55,322 bases of DNA, from contig CAZTPC010000006.1 in NCBI GenBank assembly GCA_964615565.1, positions 1 to 55,322 of the forward strand, in the 5' to 3' direction. The notes beneath the pieces were generated by a model. That model did no database searches. It had not been told where the DNA came from and saw only the letters and a list, made by a program, of their open reading frames with translations. Positions 1 through 7,646 of this stretch are shown here, piece by piece. Positions within the stretch are counted from its first letter, which is position 1, and each line of letters opens with the position of its first letter. The DNA comes from CAZTPC01 sp964615565. Lineage in GTDB: Bacteria; Patescibacteriota; Saccharimonadia; Saccharimonadales; AWTP1-31. The position numbers and the translations under genes are program-made.

Positions 1-23
1 TTCGAGTATACCAATATGGTCGA

Positions 24-350
24 TTGCAAGCTGGGCTTGAAATGCGGAGAGTACACGAACCCGTAATTAAGGATGAAGATCAGGGTTCGAGCGTCGGGAA
101 CCAAGATGATCCAGGAGCGCCCAAAGAGCCAGTTAGATGGATACGTGCGTTCAGGGCAATAGACCCAGCTGAAATAGTCGCCGTAAAAGAAGGTGAAGAA
201 CCAGTTCTCTTTGAAGAGACTGGTAATCGCGCCAGCCTGACCATTGCGAAACTCGAAGAGATAGACCCCGCTGCTGCAGCGGTTGTCGCTGCAGTTTCAG
301 CCGACATGGATCGATTACTACTGGAATCGTTCAACGCTATTGGTAGTTAG
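24..350 (+). CDS. Hypothetical protein, possibly 5'-truncated
   Basis: I do not recognise this protein. The frame is open to the left edge of the window, so the real start may lie outside it; internal candidates are TTG at 24 and ATG at 42. As read it is about 108 residues, acidic, with no signal peptide or membrane segment and an Ala-rich C-terminal stretch (around residues 82-94). It ends 46 bases before the P-type ATPase on the same strand, but a TATAAT box in that gap suggests the ATPase has its own promoter. No function is assigned. Confidence 0.5.
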   Translation: MQAGLEMRRVHEPVIKDEDQGSSVGNQDDPGAPKEPVRWIRAFRAIDPAEIVAVKEGEEPVLFEETGNRASLTIAKLEEIDPAAAAVVAAVSADMDRLLLESFNAIGS

Positions 351-396
351 TTACCGCGCTTCCCCTCTGTTATAATAAGCTCAAAGGAGATTTACT

Positions 397-2265
397 TTGA
401 AGAAGATTGTTAAAAATATTGTTGGTTTTTTCAAAGAATATAAGCAATTCGGGTTTGTTCTACTGAGCGTTATTGCGGCGTTGATATTCCAGATAGCAGG
501 GATGGAGCGTGTTGGACATATTATTCTCATTGCTAGTGCTCTAATTAACCTGATTCCATTAGTGTGGGGGATGATTCAGGACTTACGGGTTGGCACATAC
601 GGCGTAGATATCTTAGCTGCGACTGCAATTCTCAGCAGTGTTTTGTTTAAAGAATACTGGGCAGGTATGGTTATTGTCTTCATGCTTACCGGTGGTGAAG
701 CACTAGAAGATTATGCCGAGAACAGAGCTCAGGCTGAGTTAACTGCCCTTCTCGACCGAGCCCCAGCAAAAGCCCATGTACTTCGTGGTCGCAAAGAAAT
801 AGATATTGCAGCTGCAAAAGTTGTTGTTGGCGACAAAGTTATTGTTAAAGCTGGAGAAGTTGTACCAGTTGACGGCGAGATTATCGAAGGAACTTCTGAC
901 TTTGACGAGTCAAGCTTAACTGGTGAGAGCCTACCAATTGCCAAAAAGGTTGGCGATCAGTTGATGAGTGGCTCCGTAAATGCCAATGGCGTTGTAACAA
1001 TTAAAGCTTCACACACTGCCGCAGATAGCCAATACAGCCAGATTGTAGCCCTAGTTAAATCCGCACAAAATAGTAAGGCGCCATTTGTCCGTATGGCTGA
1101 TCGCTTTGCCGTGCCCTTCACTCTCATGGCATTCACTATTGCACTCGGTGCCTGGGCTATTAGTGGCGATTCACTCCGGTTCCTACAAGTACTTGTTGTT
1201 GCCACCCCCTGCCCGCTCATCCTAGGCGCACCGATTGCGCTTATCTCTGGCATGAGTCGTGCAGCTAAGCATGGAATCATCATTAAGAACGGCGGCGCAT
1301 TAGAGCAACTTGCAGCTATCAAAACTCTTGGCTTCGACAAGACCGGCACCCTAACAAAAGGCTTCCCTATCGTTCAAAAAGTGACTGGCTATAATGGTTA
1401 CAAGCGTGCAGATGTCCTGCATTACGCGGCTAGTGTTGAGCAAGGCTCAAGCCATATTCTAGCTGTTGCAGTTGTTAATGCAGCGGCTAAAGATAAGGTT
1501 AAATTATCCAAAGCCAAGAACGTAACCGAGCAACCTGGAAAAGGTTTGTCATCTGTGGTTGGTGGTAAATCCGTACATGTCGGCCGCTTAGATTTACTTA
1601 AGCAACAGGGTGTTCCATTGCCCGCGAATCTAGATATTAAGAAGATCCAGAACACCGCCGCCTACGTTTCAGTAGACAATAAGCTTGCCGGTATCATTAC
1701 ATTCGAAGATGAACTTCGTCCAGAAGCTAAGCAGACTCTAGCCAGGCTCAAGCAATATGGCATGAAGCACCTCATGATGGTGACTGGCGACAATAAAGCC
1801 ACTGCCAATAGTATTGCTAAGAAAGTTGGTATCACGGATCTAACAGCCGATGCGCTACCCGCAGATAAACTATTTGCCATCGAACAAGCGCAGCATCGTC
1901 CTATTGGCTTTGTTGGTGACGGTGTTAATGACGCGCCCGTACTCACCGCTGCGGATGTTGGTATTGCTCTAGGCGCACGAGGGTCTTCTGCAGCCAGTGA
2001 ATCTGCCGATGTGGTGATCATGCTTGATGATCTCAGTAAAGTAGCCACGAGCGTCGGTATCGCCAAGAAGACCATCCGTATTGCACGACAAGCTATCATG
2101 ACTGGAATCATCCTAAGTATCATTCTGATGTTTGTCTTTGCTAGTGGTAAGTTTGCACCAATCTATGGCGCAGCTATCCAAGAGCTGGTAGATGTTGTAG
2201 TGATTATCTATGCACTACGCGCGCACAGTGAATGGCGTGAGCCAAAACTCAAAGCAGTCAAATAG
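397..2265 (+). CDS. P1B-type heavy-metal translocating ATPase
   Basis: This is an integral membrane cation pump driven by ATP hydrolysis. Visible motifs in order are the actuator TGES (about residues 175-178), the membrane motif TPCPL (about 270-274), the phosphorylation site DKTGTLTKG with Asp314, a histidine motif SHILA in the N-domain, MVTGDN and GDGVNDAP. At 622 residues it has no N-terminal GMxCxxC metal-binding domain, and the usual CPC of Cu/Zn pumps is CPL here, so the transported ion cannot be named. The start is TTG at 397, chosen because AGGAGA lies six bases upstream. A TATAAT at 371-376 is the likely -10 box. Confidence 0.9.
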   Translation: MKKIVKNIVGFFKEYKQFGFVLLSVIAALIFQIAGMERVGHIILIASALINLIPLVWGMIQDLRVGTYGVDILAATAILSSVLFKEYWAGMVIVFMLTGGEALEDYAENRAQAELTALLDRAPAKAHVLRGRKEIDIAAAKVVVGDKVIVKAGEVVPVDGEIIEGTSDFDESSLTGESLPIAKKVGDQLMSGSVNANGVVTIKASHTAADSQYSQIVALVKSAQNSKAPFVRMADRFAVPFTLMAFTIALGAWAISGDSLRFLQVLVVATPCPLILGAPIALISGMSRAAKHGIIIKNGGALEQLAAIKTLGFDKTGTLTKGFPIVQKVTGYNGYKRADVLHYAASVEQGSSHILAVAVVNAAAKDKVKLSKAKNVTEQPGKGLSSVVGGKSVHVGRLDLLKQQGVPLPANLDIKKIQNTAAYVSVDNKLAGIITFEDELRPEAKQTLARLKQYGMKHLMMVTGDNKATANSIAKKVGITDLTADALPADKLFAIEQAQHRPIGFVGDGVNDAPVLTAADVGIALGARGSSAASESADVVIMLDDLSKVATSVGIAKKTIRIARQAIMTGIILSIILMFVFASGKFAPIYGAAIQELVDVVVIIYALRAHSEWREPKLKAVK

Positions 2266-2266
2266 C

Positions 2267-3040
2267 TCAGTCAAAAGCGCCAAAGACACGGTTCTCGTTG
2301 TCGTATTCTAGCGGATGAGTAGCGTGCATCGTACCAGGCTGCATGGTTGCGAGCCTCTGTGTTACTGCTTCAACAACTGTGTACTGCCCTGGCGGGTTAT
2401 GACCTTCGGGCCAAGACACAAGGTTCATTGCCATATCCACAAGCCCAACTGATGCTTGCTTAAGAATAGGTGCCACAAATCTCGAAGCGACAGACTCGGG
2501 TACTAGCTTGTCATCTGCAACGCCGGGTATCCTCTGAATGAGCCTTAGTTCACTCAAGGGGATAGTTAAGCTACCATCAATCATCAATGTTCCTCGGCCA
2601 GTAACAGCGATTACAGAACGAGGGGACTCCAGTACTGTAGGGTCATAAGATAAACTTAGGTCTCCTGCGGATCGTAGTAATTCGATGTCTGCATGCCAGC
2701 CGCTAAATGAACGCGCTGTTGTTTCTGGGCCAACTGCAAGCAAGCCAGTAGTAATCTTTCGGCCGGTTGTCTCAGACGCTCTCTCGCAAGCCTCTTCCAT
2801 AAGCACTGCGACTTCATCACGAACGGCTGGATCGATAGGACCGTAGTCTTCGCGCAGACCACTGCCTACCACGAATCGAACCGCATTGCGGTATAAGGGA
2901 TTTAGTGGGACACGTGGATCACGCAGAATCGTTGAGACCATTGATAGTACCCCACTTAATCTTGGGTTATACGGATGGACTTCACCTGCATGCGACTCAA
3001 AAGTATGTGAGCGAATGCGATTCTTCAACAAAAAAGGCAT
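2267..3040 (-). CDS. Hypothetical protein with HxD...H...R pattern (possible 2OG-Fe(II) oxygenase-like fold)
   Basis: No family is certain. The 257-residue soluble protein contains W-H116-A-D118, then a G-R-G-T turn about 32 residues later, then H239 and H242 followed by R251 near the C-terminus. This order resembles the metal- and 2-oxoglutarate-binding residues of double-stranded beta-helix dioxygenases. The DUF1826-like gene at 52552-53295 has the same layout, so the two may be distant relatives. The ATG is preceded by TATTAT ending seven bases away, with TTGCAA 16 bases further up and no Shine-Dalgarno site, so the mRNA may be leaderless. It converges with the ATPase gene, with one base between the stop codons. 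Confidence 0.45.
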   Translation of the reverse strand: MPFLLKNRIRSHTFESHAGEVHPYNPRLSGVLSMVSTILRDPRVPLNPLYRNAVRFVVGSGLREDYGPIDPAVRDEVAVLMEEACERASETTGRKITTGLLAVGPETTARSFSGWHADIELLRSAGDLSLSYDPTVLESPRSVIAVTGRGTLMIDGSLTIPLSELRLIQRIPGVADDKLVPESVASRFVAPILKQASVGLVDMAMNLVSWPEGHNPPGQYTVVEAVTQRLATMQPGTMHATHPLEYDNENRVFGAFD

Positions 3041-3047
3041 AACGTCA

Positions 3048-3075
3048 ATAATACACTAGATAAGGCCGTTTGCAA
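3048..3075 (-). promoter_or_regulatory. Promoter for the 2267-3040 gene, leaderless type
   Basis: On the minus strand, -35 TTGCAA (3070-3075) and -10 TATTAT (3048-3053) are separated by 16 bases. The -10 ends seven bases before the ATG, putting the expected transcription start at the start codon. Confidence 0.5.
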
Positions 3076-3688
3076 TGACTGCAACCAGTAGGGGGATCAA
3101 TATATTATCCGTTCCATAGACCCCTACATTTTCTACGAGTGCCAAGAATGGCGGCATGGCCAACATTACTGGCCATATAATTTCTGTGGGATGGTAGTGG
3201 TTAAAAACCGCGAACAACAGGAAAGAGACGGCTATGAACGTGCCAGTGCCTACAAGACTCTTGGTTGTCCCAAGTACTTTGTATTGTGATTTCTTGCCGA
3301 ACTCCGTACCAATCAGCCCTGCCAGCCCGTCGGCAATACACATATGGAGTACCGCAAGGGCGAACACCCAAGGCTGTTTGGCCACTACAGCCGTCGTTCC
3401 TAAGCCAACGGCATAAAAGATATCGCCCCAGGTCTTGCGTTTTACGTCTGTAATGGCATGAAAAATATGGAACTTATGAGACAGCGCTACGCCAATTAAC
3501 ATCGCCGCGCTAAGTAACTGGATCTCGCGGAATGACAAGAAGTACAGCCAGTAGGCTACGTAGCTGCCAATGATGATATGCAGCAGTTTGCGGGCAGGCT
3601 CGCCCCTAAGAATATGAGTACGCCACAAAATTTCAGACAAGAATAACAATAGTGCGACTGGTCCAGTGGCCAGGGCGAGTTCAAACAT
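3056..3688 (-). CDS. SEC59/DGK1/VTE5-family membrane lipid kinase
   Basis: A 210-residue multi-pass membrane protein of the dolichol kinase / CTP-dependent diacylglycerol kinase / phytol kinase family. Visible family features are EPARKLLH near the N-terminus, then DGLAGLIGTEFGK and the TKSLVGT segment in the second half, separated by hydrophobic helices. It probably phosphorylates a polyprenol or lipid alcohol using a CTP-like donor; the substrate is unknown. I chose ATG 3688 over an in-frame TTG at 3718 because TACAAT ends six bases before it and the extra ten residues are not family-like. Confidence 0.7.
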   Translation of the reverse strand: MFELALATGPVALLLFLSEILWRTHILRGEPARKLLHIIIGSYVAYWLYFLSFREIQLLSAAMLIGVALSHKFHIFHAITDVKRKTWGDIFYAVGLGTTAVVAKQPWVFALAVLHMCIADGLAGLIGTEFGKKSQYKVLGTTKSLVGTGTFIAVSFLLFAVFNHYHPTEIIWPVMLAMPPFLALVENVGVYGTDNILIPLLVAVIANGLI

Positions 3689-3720
3689 AAGTTTATTGTA
3701 CACCTGTCCTTGGGCCAATG

Positions 3721-4116
3721 TTAGCTATCGTGAGTAGATAACATGACCGAACCGACGACACTAGCCACAGCAACAACCTTAAGCAGACGAGCGCATGCTT
3801 CAACAAAATGCACTCGATCGGCTACCATAGGGCTATTTAGTCTGTCGGCAAGTGACTCGGCATTTGAAAATATTGCTGGGTCATTAGAGAGCTCAACGTC
3901 GGGATCTCTCTGTCCAGTTACAATCATGTCTTCGCCAACAAGCGGTATTCGATGCAAATGGACATACCCGGAATCACCAGAACCATATGGGTGGTATTCT
4001 GCACTACTAAAAAAGCGGAGGAGGTACGGCCCACGATAGGCCGCATCTCTTTCCGCTAATGTCAGTGACTGCCCAGGTAGTATTTGATCGAGGGTGCGTC
4101 GCAACCCCAACTTCAT
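3721..4116 (-). CDS. Hypothetical protein with C-terminal hydrophobic segment
   Basis: I do not recognise this 131-residue protein. The N-terminal two thirds look soluble (Tyr-, Ser- and Asp-rich), and residues around 111-126 form a hydrophobic stretch that could be a tail anchor. It starts one base after the stop of the LysM-like exported protein on the same strand, so the two are probably co-transcribed. No catalytic motif is apparent. Confidence 0.55.
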   Translation of the reverse strand: MKLGLRRTLDQILPGQSLTLAERDAAYRGPYLLRFFSSAEYHPYGSGDSGYVHLHRIPLVGEDMIVTGQRDPDVELSNDPAIFSNAESLADRLNSPMVADRVHFVEACARLLKVVAVASVVGSVMLSTHDS

Positions 4117-4117
4117 G

Positions 4118-4579
4118 CTATTTACTCTGTCCTACTGCGTCAGTGTTGAAGTTCACACCAGTTGTGTATGCATTCCATAATGCTTCTTTAGCAGATGTGA
4201 GTTTATTGGCTTGATCTACAAACTTCTTGGCGGTAGCTTCTTTTACTTCTACGGCTTGGCCAGTATTAATCTGAGGCGATCCAGCTTCTTGTGTGAGCCA
4301 TGTCTCTGCCGCAATAACCTTTGCATTGCTGAACTTAAGCTTGTTCTTCTTGGCGTAGGTCTGTACTGCTTTACGTGCCAATTTGCTGTATGAGTCACCG
4401 CTTTGGGCAACGTACTTATAAACCACTTCTTTAGAGGCAGTTGTCGTTTTGGCTGCTGCTGGTTTTGTCTCAGCATGAGCAATAGCAACTGGCGCAAATG
4501 CTGCAACTCCGAGCATAGTCGAGATGGCATAAATGCCAGACAGAACCAAGGTTGCTAGTTTCTTACTTAATTTAGTCAT
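4118..4579 (-). CDS. Exported protein with LysM-like domain
   Basis: The 153-residue protein starts with a Sec signal peptide: a Lys-rich start, a hydrophobic core at about 9-33, and a likely AHA cleavage site near residue 36. An Ala/Lys/Thr linker follows. The segment beginning YVAQSGDSYSKLAR and ending around GQAVEV resembles a LysM module, with the opening G-D-S/T and a final basic-hydrophobic strand. LysM domains bind N-acetylglucosamine glycans, so a cell-wall role is inferred. The leader is about 65 bases with a TAGAAT -10 candidate, and GAGAGG serves as Shine-Dalgarno before ATG 4579. Confidence 0.7.
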   Translation of the reverse strand: MTKLSKKLATLVLSGIYAISTMLGVAAFAPVAIAHAETKPAAAKTTTASKEVVYKYVAQSGDSYSKLARKAVQTYAKKNKLKFSNAKVIAAETWLTQEAGSPQINTGQAVEVKEATAKKFVDQANKLTSAKEALWNAYTTGVNFNTDAVGQSK

Positions 4580-4682
4580 GAGTACCCTCTCTTATTCCCG
4601 CATATGGGACCCACCCATGTTACGTTAATGCTTTAATTCTACACCACAATTTTACTTCGGCTAAAGTTTTATGTCGTAATAT

Positions 4683-5750
4683 TTACCTTGCTTGAGAGTC
4701 TTGCAAATCAGGACGACAAGCTCTTGCAGCTGAAACAAACTCATCCTCAATTTTCATACCCTTTGACACGGATCGCATAATTGACGGTAGCCGTCGGAGA
4801 GTCCTCAGCCTACCACCTTTGCTAATAAGCTTTTTGTCACTATATTGTTTTCGTCTACTATACCCATTAGCATCCCGAGACATCTCCCGGAGTCGGTCAC
4901 GTGTACCTGTATCCATTCTGGAAACGGCTCGAAGAACGGTAGCAGCAGATTGCAAATCGGCATTCTGCTCACGGTTATGTCCAATGGCAGCATCAATTGC
5001 AACTGCGGCCATAATCGTATCCACCTGAGAAGGTTCAAGATCATCGAATCGGGGCAATACCCCGTATCGCATCATCTTTACCACTACGTTTACAACACGG
5101 TCTTCATAGAACTCATTTGTAAATACCCTGGTAACATTACCTCCTAGTTCTCTGACAGCTACACTCAGCTCTCTGTGGCCTGCGCCGTACAGCACCGCCA
5201 GCTGTTTTGGCTTGCCATCCTTACCAAGGCGGTTAGCGACAACTGCCAACTGGCGTAGTGTCAAATCTTCACGCTCGACCATGTAGCCGGCGTCGTGTGC
5301 GATCATATCACGAACATACTCATCACCTTCGTACAGTCGGTGACTGAATGCGCTTTGCGATAACTCATCGTCATCTTTAGTTCTCCCGGCATAATCATCA
5401 ACCAAGTATATTCTCGGTCTCTTAGGTAATCCTGCTATCATCTCGACTTTCTTCCTAGAGAATCTAGAGTAGCCATCGATGTACTGTACTTCGTCTTCTG
5501 TGGCGATACCCTGGACAATATGGTTCGCAGCCTTTTCGAACCGCTTGCCTGCTTGATGTTGATTTAGGCCTTCAGGAGTATCAATTCCGGCCATCTCCCA
5601 TGTGATCGCATCTGCACCTACCAGGTGAGGTGCTACCTTGGGTATGTTTGCAATTGTGTGCGCCCAATACACAAACTTAATCTCCACATTTTGTGGAAAT
5701 CGTAAACGTTCGTTGTCTCGAACAATATCTAGTTCTTGTGCGGCGCTCAT
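4683..5750 (-). CDS. Hypothetical protein, possibly TraB/TIKI-like
   Basis: The 355-residue protein has no certain family. Two segments recall the TraB/TIKI/ChaN group of putative metallo-hydrolases: an N-terminal VYWAH followed about 20 residues later by ITWEMAG, and near residues 190-200 a strand ending YGAGHREL. The C-terminal third is basic and helical. No signal peptide is visible, so it is probably cytoplasmic. The start is supported by a TTGACA / 17 bases / TAGAAT promoter whose -10 ends nine bases before the ATG, with no Shine-Dalgarno. Confidence 0.55.
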   Translation of the reverse strand: MSAAQELDIVRDNERLRFPQNVEIKFVYWAHTIANIPKVAPHLVGADAITWEMAGIDTPEGLNQHQAGKRFEKAANHIVQGIATEDEVQYIDGYSRFSRKKVEMIAGLPKRPRIYLVDDYAGRTKDDDELSQSAFSHRLYEGDEYVRDMIAHDAGYMVEREDLTLRQLAVVANRLGKDGKPKQLAVLYGAGHRELSVAVRELGGNVTRVFTNEFYEDRVVNVVVKMMRYGVLPRFDDLEPSQVDTIMAAVAIDAAIGHNREQNADLQSAATVLRAVSRMDTGTRDRLREMSRDANGYSRRKQYSDKKLISKGGRLRTLRRLPSIMRSVSKGMKIEDEFVSAARACRPDLQDSQAR

Positions 5751-5759
5751 AAAGAAAAT

Positions 5760-5788
5760 ATTCTAACAGTTTTTGTGCTCTGTGTCAA
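5760..5788 (-). promoter_or_regulatory. Strong leaderless-type promoter for the 4683-5750 gene
   Basis: On the minus strand, consensus -35 TTGACA (5783-5788), a 17-base spacer and -10 TAGAAT (5760-5765). The ATG lies nine bases downstream, leaving essentially no 5' leader. Confidence 0.65.
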
Positions 5789-5845
5789 TCACTTAACTGA
5801 GGTAGTCTCTGCCGCGAAAACCATCCCACGTAGCACTTGCCAACT

Positions 5846-5868
5846 AAAAAGAGCCTCCGAAGAGACTC
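5846..5868 (-). terminator. Rho-independent terminator after tRNA-Pro
   Basis: Read on the minus strand, a seven-base-pair stem (GAGTCTC with GAGGCTC, one G-T pair) closes on a TTCG tetraloop and is followed by five T residues. It lies just downstream of the tRNA-Pro 3' end. Confidence 0.75.
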
Positions 5869-5876
5869 GTTCTAGA

Positions 5877-5953
5877 TGGTCGGGGTGAAAGGACTCGAAC
5901 CTTCGACCTCGCGGTCCCAAACCGCGCGCGCTAGCCAACTGCGCCACACCCCG
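5877..5953 (-). tRNA. tRNA-Pro (anticodon UGG)
   Basis: A 77-base cloverleaf can be folded on the minus strand. The acceptor stem is CGGGGTG with CACCCCG. The anticodon stem is CGCGG/CCGCG with loop TTTGGGA, giving UGG. The T arm contains GGTTCGAGTCC. The discriminator is A and the CCA end is encoded. A TATAAT box about 28 bases upstream is the likely -10 of its promoter; no good -35 is visible. Confidence 0.93.
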
Positions 5954-6008
5954 AGGTGTGAATAACTAAGCCATTATACCTGTTTTACTTCGGTGAGTAC
6001 AGTCTAAT

Positions 6009-6731
6009 TTAGTCAATGCGGTAAAAACGGCTACTGAGGAGCTTCTGGAAAGGCACCCAAATTTCTTTGGCTTTTTTATGCGTGAGCGTACTGAGCTTGG
6101 CAAGTATAAGCAACAGCATGGTTAAGCCAGTGCACAATAGCGCTGCAACAACGCGTAGTAGCAAACTGTCCCCTGTGTCGAGAAACATGACGAATGACAG
6201 AGTGATCGAGAAGAGCATTAAGATAATCATCCACTCGTTTGAGAATACCTTGTTGTTTAGCTGCATGCTCAGATTGGTCCTGTTCTGCTGATTAGTAACA
6301 AGCTTTTCCAGCAGGCTGTCCATCTGAGGCTTTTCCTTACCTTTGTACTCCATAGCAAAGGTTATGAGTTTCTCGTACGATGTTTCGGCAAACTTACGGT
6401 GACCGCGAATGTTGCCCTGCATGTAGTGCGTAAACATCGTCTGCAAGTTTGTGCGGAGCTCTTTTGGCAGATCTTTGGTCATGAGCACCATGGCAAAGAT
6501 AGCATTTGATTCTGCGCGGACAATCCTGTGTAACTCTTCTATGCGAGCTTTTTGGGCAGCAAGAATTGGCGAGATATAAAAACCATATAGGAATGAGTTC
6601 ACTGAGAAAAGGGTGAGTGCTCCACCTTCGAATGCATGACGTGGCAGAATGACCGCTAAGGCAAGATAGACCACAAAGAAAATTACAAAAAACCAACTGA
6701 GGCGAATACGAGCAAGGATTGAATGTTGCAT
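6009..6731 (-). CDS. Four-helix membrane protein, bestrophin-like / DUF4239-like
   Basis: A 240-residue membrane protein with two hydrophobic segments near the N-terminus (about 11-30 and 38-58), a long charged helical central domain, and two more around 167-187 and 192-212. This layout fits the DUF4239 bestrophin-like family, whose function is not established. Its promoter (TTGATC, 18 bases, TAGAAT) lies inside the end of the neighbouring CYTH gene, and the -10 ends seven bases before the ATG. Confidence 0.6.
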   Translation of the reverse strand: MQHSILARIRLSWFFVIFFVVYLALAVILPRHAFEGGALTLFSVNSFLYGFYISPILAAQKARIEELHRIVRAESNAIFAMVLMTKDLPKELRTNLQTMFTHYMQGNIRGHRKFAETSYEKLITFAMEYKGKEKPQMDSLLEKLVTNQQNRTNLSMQLNNKVFSNEWMIILMLFSITLSFVMFLDTGDSLLLRVVAALLCTGLTMLLLILAKLSTLTHKKAKEIWVPFQKLLSSRFYRID

Positions 6732-6738
6732 TGCTTAC

Positions 6739-6768
6739 ATTCTACCAACTAAGCATAAGCGTGATCAA
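6739..6768 (-). promoter_or_regulatory. Leaderless-type promoter for the DUF4239-like gene
   Basis: On the minus strand, -35 TTGATC (6763-6768), an 18-base spacer, and -10 TAGAAT (6739-6744). ATG 6731 is seven bases beyond the -10. Confidence 0.5.
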
Positions 6769-7364
6769 CTGTTCTTTGTAAACCAGTCGGGTGGAGGAAC
6801 GTCGAATCTGACTTCTGCAATACTCGATATCTTTTCTTCTGGCAAAATATCTGGGTATTTCATCCGATACACTGATGCAACCGAGCCAAACACAGCTGTC
6901 TCCCACTTCTTGCCCATGTCCTCGGCAACTTTGCGAATAGCCGCTTCGCTGGGGCCTTCGATCTCGATATATGGGTCTATCCAGGGCCACTGATCTATCA
7001 TTATCTGGCAGTCACCCAACTTCCAGGTCTCACGCTTTGTTTCTTGCACTGAGAATTTGAACATGCCCATAGCCTCAAAGATCGCCACCGTGTCTTCGTA
7101 TGAGCTAACCGTTGTCTCGATCTCTTGAGCGCCGTGTAAGTTTCCTTCCTCTAGGCTTTTGAATGTCAGGCTAACGTGATCGCCTTCGTCGCGAATGCGT
7201 ATCCATGAGTTCTGCTTTCGCATCAACCTTCTGTCAGGATAGTCAAAGAGAGTTCGATTCATATCTTGCATGGGCAGTGCACACACAGCTCCTAGTGACT
7301 CAAGTTTTTGTCTTGTTCCCTCAATATCTACATCAAGGAAAATAGCTTCTATTTCTTCAACCAT
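6765..7364 (-). CDS. CYTH-domain protein, class IV adenylate cyclase-like
   Basis: A CYTH-family (CyaB / thiamine triphosphatase fold) soluble protein of 199 residues. The N-terminal strand is EIEAIF where the family has ExExK, so the usual lysine is isoleucine. Later family features are SWIRIRDEG, LTFKSL, QEIET, PYIEIEGPSE and a C-terminal helix with Tyr. Enzymes of this fold cleave or cyclise triphosphates using two metals; the substrate is not predictable. ATG 7364 is chosen because GGAG lies five bases upstream, while the in-frame GTG at 7370 overlaps that site. Confidence 0.75.
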   Translation of the reverse strand: MVEEIEAIFLDVDIEGTRQKLESLGAVCALPMQDMNRTLFDYPDRRLMRKQNSWIRIRDEGDHVSLTFKSLEEGNLHGAQEIETTVSSYEDTVAIFEAMGMFKFSVQETKRETWKLGDCQIMIDQWPWIDPYIEIEGPSEAAIRKVAEDMGKKWETAVFGSVASVYRMKYPDILPEEKISSIAEVRFDVPPPDWFTKNS

Positions 7365-7390
7365 AGACACTCCATCTTTTAGTTACAAAG

Positions 7391-7588
7391 TTACTTGTCT
7401 TTGTCGAGTGGGCCAGCGCCGGCAAACTGTGTGCCAACACCAAAGACCGCACCGAGTAAGAAGATGACGATACCGACAATAATCTTACTGAGAATCGCAA
7501 TGACTACGGCAACTACCAACAGAACTACAACCGACGCAATAACTTGCTTGGATCGATTTTCTTTTGGAGGAATGTCAAAGTCTGCCAT
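7391..7588 (-). CDS. Small two-helix membrane protein
   Basis: A 65-residue protein with a charged N-terminus, hydrophobic segments at about 16-33 and 35-53 and a short acidic/Lys tail. No family is recognised. TAGAAT ends seven bases before the ATG, giving the leaderless layout seen at many genes here. It lies between rny and the CYTH gene, all on the minus strand. Confidence 0.65.
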   Translation of the reverse strand: MADFDIPPKENRSKQVIASVVVLLVVAVVIAILSKIIVGIVIFLLGAVFGVGTQFAGAGPLDKDK

Positions 7589-7646
7589 TGATTACATTCT
7601 ACAATGACAGACTGTTTGACGCTATGACCATTATTACAAAAGTTAC

